Shown here: piece after piece, positions 7,332 through 15,348 of the stretch
How the letters are laid out: every line of letters starts with the position of its first letter
Position numbering within the stretch: the first letter of the stretch is position 1
DNA from: Planctomycetota bacterium
GTDB taxonomy: Bacteria; Planctomycetota; Phycisphaerae; SM23-33
Assembly (NCBI GenBank): GCA_024275995.1
Contig: JAJRYB010000131.1
Span: 1 to 49,327 of the forward strand
Reading direction: 5' to 3'
DNA: 49,327 nt
The notes under the pieces: generated by a model
Database searches by the model: none
What the model was told of the DNA's origin: nothing
The model's input: only the letters and a program-made list of their open reading frames with translations
Translations under genes and position numbers: made by a program

Positions 7332-10331
7332 CTACTTTTCGGTGAGTTTCAGGGCGGGACGCCAGGAATCATCCGGCGGCGCGGAAATATACCCACGGCA
7401 CAGTTCGGCGTATATCCGCGCCGGCCCGTCGTTCGGAAGGATTTGGAGGACGACCTCGAACATTTCCACAGCGGCTGCGAAGCGCCGGTTGGCGTACAGC
7501 TCGACCGCGCGGGCGAAGTCGGCACACGCCTTGCGAACGGGTTCCTCGATATCCTCGCTGATGCCCAGAACGTTCCAGACGGAAACCGGCTCATGCTTTC
7601 CGACGACCAGGATGTCTCCGAGCGGGCGTGCGGCGTAATTTTCCGCACCGCGAGCCTCCCGCCACGTCTCGTGCGCCACGAGGATGTGCGTGCCGAACTG
7701 CTTGTTGGCGGATTCCAGCCGGCTGGCGAGGTTCACCGTGTCGCCGATGGCGGTGTAGTCCATCCGCGAGCTGGACCCGCAGTTCCCGACCATGACCTCT
7801 CCGGTAGCGATACCGACGCGCACCGCAAGTTGCGGTGGATCGTCGAACTCCTCGGCGAGTTCGGCGTTCAACTCCCGCACGGCCTGCTGGCAGTCGGCCG
7901 CGGCGTGTATCGAACGTGCGGCGTGGTCTTCCTGCACGACGGGCGCTCCGAACAGCACGAGCAGCCCGTCGCCGAGGAACTTGTTGACGTATCCCCCGCA
8001 GTGGTCCTGGATGACTTCCGTCATGTGATCGAAGTAATGATTCAGCAGTTGCACCGTTCGCTGTTCGCCAAGATTTTCCGAGAGGGTCGTGAACCCCTGC
8101 AGGTCGGAGAAGAAGCAGCTCACGACACGTTTCTCGCCGCCGAGGCGCGCCAGTGACGGGTCGCCGATAAGCCGGTCCACCAGCGCGGGCGACATGGCGT
8201 GGGCGAATATTCCCCGGATATGCCGCTTGGCGCGTTCTTCGGTCAGTTGGCGATACGCCGTAACCACCAGGAACCCCCCCAGCATCGCGACAAGCGGGGC
8301 GACCATCGGCATCCAGATGCTCCATTGCCCGAACACCACCACCGCGTTGAAGGCGACGTACGCAAGAGCGAGCAGGACCATGATCGGACCGGCCTGAAGC
8401 ACCGGACGTGTCGCGGCCAGCAGCGAAACCATCGCTCCGGCGAGCAGGACCACGAGCACGCCCGCTATCGGCGGCGTCCGACGGACGAAGGCGCCCGACA
8501 GGATGGTGTTGAAAATGCTCGAATGCACGAACACGCCGGCGGTTCGCTTGTGCACCGGCGTGGGAACGAAGTCCGCCGCTCCGGTCGCCGTCGAACCGAC
8601 GAAGCAGATTTTGTCCACCACGCGGGATCGCAGCTCGGCTTTCTCGCGCTCGACGTTCGCCAGGAGAAGTTTTACCTCGCCGCGCACCCGATCCACGTGA
8701 TCCAGTGTTTTCGTAACGTAGGATGCCCGTCGCTGATATTCCGCCAGTTCCCTGCGGTACTTCCGTGAGGCCTGATCGTCCCCGTCGGGGCGCGTGGCGG
8801 GCGCTTCGGGCTTGCCGAGGTACAGCCCCAGGCTTTCCGGGTCTCGCAGCTCGACGGAAAGGTCCGCCAACTCCCCGTCGATCCGCGCTTCGATACGGGC
8901 TTCCTCGATTCTCAGCTCGCTCACTCCCCGGGGCAGGTGCAGCGGATCGAACAACAGTGCGCGCTGGCGTCGCAACTGCAGCGCTACGCGGCTATCGTAG
9001 ATCTGCTGCGCGCGGGCGAACAGGCCCGCGACGCGATGAGCGGGCGGGCCGGCAGGATCGTCCGGCGAAGGGAACACGCGTCGGAGCAGTTCGAGATATT
9101 TCAGGCGGAGATAGCTGCGGTTCTTCCGTATCTTTTCCCGCAGCTGCCAGATCGTCACCACGGCGGAGGCGGGAATATGCTGCGGATACGCCTCGCTTGG
9201 CGATGTCCAGTTGATTTGCAGGTATCCGTCGGTGTCCACGGGAATGACGCGCTCGGTGCCGTCGGCGCAGAGAATCGTCACGTTCGATGCGTCCGCGCGG
9301 ATAGTGTAGCTGCCGCCGCGGGAACGCGCGAACTGGGCGGCGGCGATCGTCAGGGCGAATTGCGGGTATACCTGATCGCCGCTTCGACCGAGAAGCGGGA
9401 TGCGCCTCACGACGCCGTCGTCGTCCGGATCGAAAGTCACGAACCCGCTTCGACCTGCGGGCAAACTTTCGGCGAACAGCACCATCGGAGGAACGACGCG
9501 CCCAATCCGGGCGGGGTAGTTGACGGTCTCGCTCGCCGGAACGCTGAACTTTGGAAGAACCTTCATAGCACGATGCCGCAGGTACGCCCTGGTTACGATC
9601 TCACGTTCGGGCGTGTCCGACTGGGCGGACTGGCCCGGCAGCAGCGCCCTGCGGACGCTTTCGAAATCCAAACTGTCCGAAGAGTCCAGTATCGCCGCGA
9701 CACGGCGATCGATCGCGCGTTCCTTGGCGCGCTGGTACGATTCCTTCGCCTCCCGCGACGGCGCCACGCCGGAGGCGGAGAGCACCTCCTCATACGTCAG
9801 GCGCGGGCTGTCCCGCAGGACGGTTTCTAACTTCCGTTCGATGGAAGAAACCTTTTCGCTCAAAAAATCGAGGTGCATCGGCATGAAGACGTTGGGGTTC
9901 CGCAGCGCCGCGATGAGCCGGGCGTCGTCGAAGATAATCCGGCTGCCGCTTCCGAGCATCAATGACGTGCGCGCGTCGAGAACCGTCATCTTGTCCGAAA
10001 CGTGGCGCACTTCCTGCGGTTCCGGAAGAATGATATCGAGCGCCACCGCTCGAGCGCCGCATTCGAGAAGCGTATCGATGATGGCTGCCTGGGTCGCCCT
10101 CGGCCAGGGCCAGCGCCCCACTTTTTCCAGGCTCAGGTCGTCTATGTCTACGTGGACGACGACGTGGTTAGGCGGCGCGGTCGGAAAGTTCCGAAACCTC
10201 ACGTCCAGCGTCAACCATTCCAGGCGGTCGCCCAGGCCGAAGAGGAACCCTACCGCAACCACAAGCGTAGCAAGCAGCCCCAACAGCAGCGCGGAGATCG
10301 GACGCGACGTCCTGACTGGTCCTTCGGACAT
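7332..10331 (-). CDS. CHASE2-domain class III adenylate cyclase
   Basis: A 999-aa sensor enzyme. An N-terminal TM (about 14-35) leads into a long extracytoplasmic CHASE2 sensory domain (VHVDIDDLSLEKVGRWPWPR; later DKICFVGSTATGAADFVPTP). Three TM helices follow around 617-695, then a cytosolic cyclase domain: FFSDLQGFTTLSE (metal Asp, about 739), NKFLGDGLLVLFG (substrate Lys and second metal Asp) and DYTAIGDTVNLASRLE (transition-state Asn and Arg). The Lys/Thr pair at the purine-specifying positions matches class IIIb adenylate cyclases. The roughly 80-residue C-terminal tail looks helical, TPR-like. The start ATG is at 10329-10331. It follows two FecR-domain genes on the same strand, a known association, so those proteins may feed the CHASE2 domain. 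Confidence 0.92.
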   Translation of the reverse strand: MSEGPVRTSRPISALLLGLLATLVVAVGFLFGLGDRLEWLTLDVRFRNFPTAPPNHVVVHVDIDDLSLEKVGRWPWPRATQAAIIDTLLECGARAVALDIILPEPQEVRHVSDKMTVLDARTSLMLGSGSRIIFDDARLIAALRNPNVFMPMHLDFLSEKVSSIERKLETVLRDSPRLTYEEVLSASGVAPSREAKESYQRAKERAIDRRVAAILDSSDSLDFESVRRALLPGQSAQSDTPEREIVTRAYLRHRAMKVLPKFSVPASETVNYPARIGRVVPPMVLFAESLPAGRSGFVTFDPDDDGVVRRIPLLGRSGDQVYPQFALTIAAAQFARSRGGSYTIRADASNVTILCADGTERVIPVDTDGYLQINWTSPSEAYPQHIPASAVVTIWQLREKIRKNRSYLRLKYLELLRRVFPSPDDPAGPPAHRVAGLFARAQQIYDSRVALQLRRQRALLFDPLHLPRGVSELRIEEARIEARIDGELADLSVELRDPESLGLYLGKPEAPATRPDGDDQASRKYRRELAEYQRRASYVTKTLDHVDRVRGEVKLLLANVEREKAELRSRVVDKICFVGSTATGAADFVPTPVHKRTAGVFVHSSIFNTILSGAFVRRTPPIAGVLVVLLAGAMVSLLAATRPVLQAGPIMVLLALAYVAFNAVVVFGQWSIWMPMVAPLVAMLGGFLVVTAYRQLTEERAKRHIRGIFAHAMSPALVDRLIGDPSLARLGGEKRVVSCFFSDLQGFTTLSENLGEQRTVQLLNHYFDHMTEVIQDHCGGYVNKFLGDGLLVLFGAPVVQEDHAARSIHAAADCQQAVRELNAELAEEFDDPPQLAVRVGIATGEVMVGNCGSSSRMDYTAIGDTVNLASRLESANKQFGTHILVAHETWREARGAENYAARPLGDILVVGKHEPVSVWNVLGISEDIEEPVRKACADFARAVELYANRRFAAAVEMFEVVLQILPNDGPARIYAELCRGYISAPPDDSWRPALKLTEK

Positions 10332-10399
10332 AGCGAGAGTCTACCGGCGATTGTGGGGCGCGGACAAGATCAACTTGCCGCTAACGTCCGATGTTGGCG

Positions 10400-11212
10400 T
10401 CAGTCCTTCATACCGGCGCCGATCGTCGCCAGGCGGATAACGGCGTTCCGTCGTCGCAGGCGATCGAGGTTTCCCGTAACCGGACCCAGCAGGGTGTTGC
10501 TGGAATCCTGGTTCTTCAGTATCTTTTTTTCGCTGCGCGACAGTCCCTGCGCCAGCGGGACGGAGGTGAGTTCGCGTTGCAGCCGGGCTACCTCGATGGG
10601 TTGGGCGAGCGTCCCGGCGCCTCCGGAGAGCGATCGCGTGCCTATGACCTCCGTCGGCCTGATGTTGCGTTGCCGAACGCCCGAGGCGATATTCCACTTG
10701 CCCGACGTACTGTGCAGGCCCATGCCCGAATCGCTGCCGTAACCGATCTCGCCGGAAGTTCCGCGAATACTCAGCGTGGAGACGGGGGTCTTGATTTTCC
10801 AGTCCTGCGGGCCGCGGGAGCTGTCTACGCTGGCGCGCACCACGCCGTACTTGAGACCCAGGCGCGCACGGATCTTTCCACCTGGATTGCGAAACTCGCC
10901 GATGCCCATCTTGGTGGCGTTGCGAACGACGACCTCGCCGCGATCGGCGAACTTCAGCACCACGCGCGAACGGAAACCCGTGCGAATTACGGTCTGCTCG
11001 CCGAGCTTGTCGCCGATTCGGACCGGCTTCCAGGTTTTTTGCCCGTCTGAGACAACGAGTTTCTGCGCCATGCCGGTTACAGAGACCACCTCGACGCGCA
11101 TAGATTCGCCCGCCGGGGCGACCGGGGTATCGCCCGCGGCAGCATATGCGCACGCCGCGGCGATGGCGAGAGCTGTGGACAGAACGCACCGGTAAGGTTT
11201 CGATCGCAACAT
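10400..11212 (-). CDS. Secreted FecR-domain protein (copy A)
   Basis: 270 aa with a signal peptide (MLRSKPYRC then a hydrophobic stretch ending AYAAA) and a FecR-type periplasmic domain: VVSVTGMAQKLVVSDG, EQTVIRTGFRSRVVLKFADR, RNATKMGIGEF, TPVSTLSIRGTSGEIGYG. Such domains are thought to monitor or relay envelope signals. The ATG at 11212 was chosen because GGAGG lies 7 nt upstream and a signal peptide starts there; the open frame further upstream adds nothing sensible. It is a tandem paralogue of the next gene, sharing long identical blocks, and lies just upstream of the CHASE2 cyclase. Confidence 0.88.
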   Translation of the reverse strand: MLRSKPYRCVLSTALAIAAACAYAAAGDTPVAPAGESMRVEVVSVTGMAQKLVVSDGQKTWKPVRIGDKLGEQTVIRTGFRSRVVLKFADRGEVVVRNATKMGIGEFRNPGGKIRARLGLKYGVVRASVDSSRGPQDWKIKTPVSTLSIRGTSGEIGYGSDSGMGLHSTSGKWNIASGVRQRNIRPTEVIGTRSLSGGAGTLAQPIEVARLQRELTSVPLAQGLSRSEKKILKNQDSSNTLLGPVTGNLDRLRRRNAVIRLATIGAGMKD

Positions 11213-11384
11213 TTGTCGTCCTCCGCTGTTCTTCACGTGCCCGTCCGTGATGCGCCATATCGTCCGTATCGAGGAACTCGCTCGAAGCGCAGAGGAACAG
11301 ACTTCCAGGTTTCTCCAGTGGGGAACATACGATTCGAGACGAACAGGGACAAACGCCACGAGAAGGAAATGCGGGTCCGGCCCG

Positions 11385-12173
11385 CTACTCGCTATCGCCC
11401 GAACCCCCGATGGCGTGTTGTGATGAGGAACTACCCAGGCGGGCCGGTCGGTTCCCGAACCTGCGCCTTGCCTTGCGTTTTACCGCGCCGAGCACGCTGG
11501 GTCCGGTACCGTGGTTGACGAGGGTCTTCTTTTCGGGTCGCGACAGCCCGCCGAACGTGTCACCCATTTGCATGTCGCGCGCCTGTTTGAATATATTGAT
11601 CGAGCGTGTGAGACCCCCGCCGCCGGACACTAACGTCGAACTCATTTCCGTCGGACGGATTATTCGGGATCGCGAGCCGGTTTTCATGCTCCATCGTCCG
11701 GCGCTGCCCTTGCACCTCGCGCCACCGTCGCCGCTGTAAGCCACGTCGCCGGAAGTGCCTCGAACGGACAGTGTCGCCACGGGCGTCCTTACCTGCCAGT
11801 CGTTCGGGCCCCGGCTGGAATCAACACTCGCCCGCACCGCTCCGTATTTCAGTCCGAGCCTGGTCCGCACACTGTCGCCTGACTTGCGAAACTCGCCGAT
11901 GCCCATTTTCGTCGCGTTTCTGACCGTCACCTCTCCGCGATCGGCGAAACGGAGCACCACGGAAGAACGGAACCCCGTCCGGATCACGGTCTGCTCGCTG
12001 AGTTTCTCGCCCGCCTTGATGGGTTGCCACGTATTTTTACCGTCGGAGGCGACGAGTTTCTGCGCCCGCCCTTCGACGCTCAGAACGGTAATTTGCCCGG
12101 GCTTCGCCTGGGAACCGGAAGAAACCGAACAGATCATCGCCAGTATAAAATAACCGATCAGAAAGTATCGCAA
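11385..12173 (-). CDS. Secreted FecR-domain protein (copy B)
   Basis: 262 aa, paralogous to copy A: both contain EQTVIRTGFRS, FADRGEV, RNATKMGIGEF, RLGLKYG, RASVDSSRGP and a late LSR-EKK motif. A signal peptide (MRYFLIGYFILAMICSV) is present. The most likely start is TTG at 12171-12173, 4 nt after the stop of the lipoprotein gene, with GGAG about 11 nt upstream inside that gene; no ATG precedes the signal peptide. The C-terminal tail is basic (KRKARRRFGNRPAR). The 172-bp gap to copy A shows no clear signal other than the GGAGG of copy A. Function is inferred to be envelope sensing together with the neighbouring cyclase. Confidence 0.85.
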   Translation of the reverse strand: MRYFLIGYFILAMICSVSSGSQAKPGQITVLSVEGRAQKLVASDGKNTWQPIKAGEKLSEQTVIRTGFRSSVVLRFADRGEVTVRNATKMGIGEFRKSGDSVRTRLGLKYGAVRASVDSSRGPNDWQVRTPVATLSVRGTSGDVAYSGDGGARCKGSAGRWSMKTGSRSRIIRPTEMSSTLVSGGGGLTRSINIFKQARDMQMGDTFGGLSRPEKKTLVNHGTGPSVLGAVKRKARRRFGNRPARLGSSSSQHAIGGSGDSE

Positions 12174-12177
12174 AACG

Positions 12178-12723
12178 CTATCGACTCCATGCGGTTTTCA
12201 TGATGGCCGGAACTTCGCCGGTTTGGAGATACGTGTCCGCACGGTTCAGCACGGCGATAAACTCCATACCGGAGACCGGCGTGTACCACGCGCCGGAGGC
12301 TATGAACCCGCGATACTGCAACTCGCGAAGGCAATACCGCTGCGTTGGTCCGGTCAGCGCAAGGATCACCCCTCCCGGCACCTTGCACACCTGGTAGATC
12401 ATGTACGCCAGCTTGCCGCGGGTGATGGGCTTATCGGCTGTGAATCGCCACCTGTTCGGGACGATTCCCCGGCTTTTGAGAACCTCGACGCGCTGGCGGA
12501 ATACCCGGTCGGTGTCCTTGCCGTCCAGGAGCATAAGAGCGCCGCGCATCGCGTCGTTTTCGCTGACTGTGTTCTGCGACGACACGCGGTCGATGAATCC
12601 GGGCGATTCCTCGCCTGCCGCCAGTTTCGCCTGCGGGTTCGTGATTCCGGGCGTCTCGCACCCGGCCAGTCCCGCTGCGATCAACGCCACCGTCACCGTT
12701 GCTGCATATTTGATGTTCGACAT
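12178..12723 (-). CDS. Lipoprotein of unknown function
   Basis: 181 aa with a lipoprotein signal (MSNIKYAATVTVALIAAGLAGC; lipobox LAGC). The mature part has a repeat-free helical domain with RFTADKPITRGKLAYMIYQV, reminiscent of an SLH-like segment (the ITRGKLA turn), so it may touch cell wall or envelope polymer. I do not recognise a defined family. It sits between the porin gene and FecR copy B with gaps of 12 and 4 bp, which suggests one operon. The ATG at 12723 has GCGGGAAAG just upstream. Confidence 0.75.
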   Translation of the reverse strand: MSNIKYAATVTVALIAAGLAGCETPGITNPQAKLAAGEESPGFIDRVSSQNTVSENDAMRGALMLLDGKDTDRVFRQRVEVLKSRGIVPNRWRFTADKPITRGKLAYMIYQVCKVPGGVILALTGPTQRYCLRELQYRGFIASGAWYTPVSGMEFIAVLNRADTYLQTGEVPAIMKTAWSR

Positions 12724-12735
12724 AGCTTTCCCGCC

Positions 12736-14163
12736 TCAGAAGCTGAACGTTACTGCCGTGTAAAGGAACTGCCTGCGATCGTCGTTTCCGAACGCCGAAC
12801 CGGGCTGGAACGCGCCGTAGCGGATCGTCCAGGTCAGGTCGCTGGTAATTCGCCAGTTTGCGTAGATATCCCACTCCCACCCAAGCCAGCGGGAATTGTT
12901 GACCGAAGCGTCAACATCGCTTATCGGGCCGTCTGCCGACTTGTGATAGAAGAACAGCTTCGTCCCGACTTCCAGTTGTTTGAACAACTCGATATCCTCG
13001 AGCGGGAAGAAGCTCGCGCCGAGCATATACATATTCAGGTTGGAGACGCGCGGGCTGAAGGCGATACCGGTATCGCGGAAGCCGAAGGCGTTGAACGCGT
13101 TGTCCTTCGTACCGGCGCGGTTTCCGCCGATCGTCGAGGTTGAAGAGCTTCGACGATCGGAATCGCCACTGGCGAAGATATACTCAGCCGTCACCTTCGG
13201 ATGCGTTTTGGTCTGGAAGAGGTACTCCAGCAGCAGGTTGTACGCCACCGCGCAGATTTCGTCCTGCGTTCCACCGGTTACGCCCTCGCCGTAGGTTCTC
13301 CCCAACTCGCCGACCAACTCGGTCTGGTATCGCAGGTTCGGCAGTATGATAGTTCCCTCGCTACCGATACCGATGTACCGGCTGGAGTAATCGTACGCCT
13401 GGAGCGGATCGGCGGGATCGGCGTTGGTGTGATCGTTATTCTCCATGAAGTAGGCGAACGGGCGGTGATGGTCCAGTCCGTTGTACGCCACCTCGACGCC
13501 CCAGATGCATCGCTGCTGATCGCGGGAGACGGCGTCGGAGTCGTCTATGTTCCTGGTGTTGCGGATCGTCATGCCCAGAAACGCCATGAATTCCCAGTTG
13601 CCCACGGTGGCGTTGAACTGGACCATGTCCAGGGGCATGGACAGCACAAAGGAGGTTCCGATAGCTGCGAACTGCCGGCCCACCTTCACTCGCAGACTCG
13701 CCGGAGGCGCCGTACCGGTCTGGTTCCGAAGCATCTGACCGAGGTCGAACTGGTACCAGGCGCGCTCTACCTGGGGATTGGTGGTTTCGTCGCCCGTTAC
13801 GTCGCCGGGGTTGTCGCCGCTGTTCCAGTCGTCCCACCCGACAAGCCCGCGAACGTAGAACTTGTGCACACCGCGTATGTTGGCGCTTCCCCACAGGCGG
13901 AGCTGGTACTGCCTCAGCGTGCGGAAACGTCTCGCCGGGGGATCGTCATACTTGAACAGCGCGAAGTTGAACCACCCGCCGCCGTCAAGCCCGATCTCCC
14001 TTGCCTGGGGAAGCTGCTGATCCAGGCGCACGCGAAGCTGCTCATCGTAGACGCGCCGTCCCGCCTCCTGCTGGGCCTGGGCGGGTTCGCACCACGCCAC
14101 GATAAGGAAGCACAACACGGCCGCGGAAAACCGGGACGTCTTTCCAATATTCATGCCTGCCAT
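12736..14163 (-). CDS. Outer-membrane beta-barrel porin (alginate-export type)
   Basis: About 475 aa with a signal peptide ending in PAQAQ. The body alternates aromatic beta strands (RQYQLRLWGSANIRGVHKFY, ASLRVKVGRQFAAIG, LTWTIRYGAFQPG) and ends in Phe (FLYTAVTFSF), the signature of an outer-membrane barrel. The arrangement of RLWG, GRQF and a C-terminal solvent-facing helix region resembles the alginate-export (AlgE-like) porin family. The ATG at 14163 is preferred because AGAGG lies 5 nt upstream; an ATG at 14154 is possible. It is the first gene of the minus-strand envelope cassette. It implies an outer membrane. Confidence 0.8.
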   Translation of the reverse strand: MAGMNIGKTSRFSAAVLCFLIVAWCEPAQAQQEAGRRVYDEQLRVRLDQQLPQAREIGLDGGGWFNFALFKYDDPPARRFRTLRQYQLRLWGSANIRGVHKFYVRGLVGWDDWNSGDNPGDVTGDETTNPQVERAWYQFDLGQMLRNQTGTAPPASLRVKVGRQFAAIGTSFVLSMPLDMVQFNATVGNWEFMAFLGMTIRNTRNIDDSDAVSRDQQRCIWGVEVAYNGLDHHRPFAYFMENNDHTNADPADPLQAYDYSSRYIGIGSEGTIILPNLRYQTELVGELGRTYGEGVTGGTQDEICAVAYNLLLEYLFQTKTHPKVTAEYIFASGDSDRRSSSTSTIGGNRAGTKDNAFNAFGFRDTGIAFSPRVSNLNMYMLGASFFPLEDIELFKQLEVGTKLFFYHKSADGPISDVDASVNNSRWLGWEWDIYANWRITSDLTWTIRYGAFQPGSAFGNDDRRQFLYTAVTFSF

Positions 14164-14277
14164 AACCACCTCTGCAACATGTCCGATAAAATGCGACTTA
14201 TGAGTCGCGGTAGTCTCTCACGATCCCTTAATAAGGGCAACAGGAAATCGAGAAAGCTCCCGATGCGCCGAATGCGT

Positions 14278-14306
14278 TTGAACACCCGGCCCGGCCCGGA
14301 TATTGT
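14278..14306 (+). promoter_or_regulatory. Sigma-70-like promoter for ksgA
   Basis: TTGAAC (14278-14283), 17-bp spacer, TATTGT (14301-14306), about 60 bp ahead of the ksgA ATG in the divergent region. The spacer is all GC. Also in this gap is a small inverted repeat, CCCTT-AAT-AAGGG, at about 14225-14237. Assigned by pattern only. Confidence 0.42.
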
Positions 14307-14367
14307 AACTGTTACGTTTTACTTCGACCTGCCTGCTTCTGAAAGAACAGTCTAAAGATATACCCTG

Positions 14368-15264
14368 ATGCAAACGCTGTCGGAAATTCGTCGATTGCTG
14401 TCGCGGGCCGGGCTTAGCCCCGCCAGGCAGTTCGGTCAGAATTTCCTGATCGACGGGAACCTGCTGGACAAGTTGCTCTCGCTGGCCGAGGGCGATGGGC
14501 GGGATATCGTCCTGGAAGTAGGTCCCGGCACCGGCAGCCTGACCGGGGAGCTGTTATCACGCTTCGAGCGCGTGGTGGCGATCGAGATCGATCGCGGGTT
14601 ATACGAACTTTTGCGAGACACCCTTGGCGATCGGACGAACCTTACGCTCATCCACGGCGACGTGCTGTCGAGCAAGCACGTTATCAATCCGCAGGTCGTC
14701 CGGGCGGTGGAACCTGCCGCCAGGCTGATCGCCAACCTCCCCTACGGTATCGCGACGCCGCTGATCGTCCTGTGCCTGAAAATGACCTGGCGTGGCCTGT
14801 GCCGTATCGATCGCATGACTTTCACCATCCAGCAGGAGCTTGCCGATCGCCTGATCGCCTCGCCGGGTGGCGGCGATTACGGGCCCCTGAGCGTTCTTAC
14901 GGGCCTGCTGGGGCGTGTGACTCCCGGAGCGCCGGTACCGGCAGGGGCGTTCTTCCCGAAACCCAAAGTCGCCAGTCGAATCCTGCGGATCGACTTCGAC
15001 GCCAGCCGCGCCGCCAGGCTGGCGGACGTGGACGTACTGGCGAAGCTGCTTTCGCTGGCGTTCGCCCAGCGGCGAAAACAGATCGGTTCCATACTGAAAC
15101 GCAAGCGATGCCCGTTCCCCGTCGAGGACCTGGAGGCCGCTTTGGACGAAGCACAAATCGACCTGTCATTACGAGCGGAGAGAATCGCTCCCGAGCAGTT
15201 CCGCTCGGCCGCAAACTCGCTGCGACGATCGCAGGACGATTCCGGAGGTGGTGTCGCGCAATAA
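14368..15264 (+). CDS. ksgA: 16S rRNA dimethyladenosine transferase
   Basis: 298 aa. KsgA/RsmA dimethylates two adjacent adenines in helix 45 of 16S rRNA during late small-subunit assembly. The SAM site EVGPGTGSL (50-58), the acidic IEID strand, GDVL and the catalytic motif IV NLPYGIATP (123-131) are present, followed by the FFPKPKVASRIL block and a C-terminal helical domain with FAQRRKQIGSILKRKRC. Typical length. It precedes the TPR and rpsT genes, a plausible ribosome-related neighbourhood. Confidence 0.95.
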   Translation: MQTLSEIRRLLSRAGLSPARQFGQNFLIDGNLLDKLLSLAEGDGRDIVLEVGPGTGSLTGELLSRFERVVAIEIDRGLYELLRDTLGDRTNLTLIHGDVLSSKHVINPQVVRAVEPAARLIANLPYGIATPLIVLCLKMTWRGLCRIDRMTFTIQQELADRLIASPGGGDYGPLSVLTGLLGRVTPGAPVPAGAFFPKPKVASRILRIDFDASRAARLADVDVLAKLLSLAFAQRRKQIGSILKRKRCPFPVEDLEAALDEAQIDLSLRAERIAPEQFRSAANSLRRSQDDSGGGVAQ

Positions 15265-15281
15265 CAACGCCGGCTGGACAC

Positions 15282-15310
15282 TTGTTACCCGCAGCCAACC
15301 GCGATACATT
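15282..15310 (+). promoter_or_regulatory. Candidate promoter for the TPR gene
   Basis: TTGTTA (15282-15287), 17-bp spacer, TACATT (15305-15310), 38 bp before the ATG of the TPR protein. The same -35 word TTGTTA occurs ahead of rpsT. Confidence 0.35.
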
Positions 15311-15348
15311 ACACCGACACCGGAGAGGATATCAGAAAGGCGTACTGC

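Noticed and set aside
2994-8156. Very long plus-strand open frames (up to 906 aa) across the oxidoreductase and cyclase genes
   Set aside because: They mirror the real minus-strand genes, are rich in Arg, His and Pro, and show no domain.
11213-11359. N-terminal extension of FecR copy A to 11359
   Set aside because: It lies before the signal peptide; GGAGG and the signal start both favour 11212.
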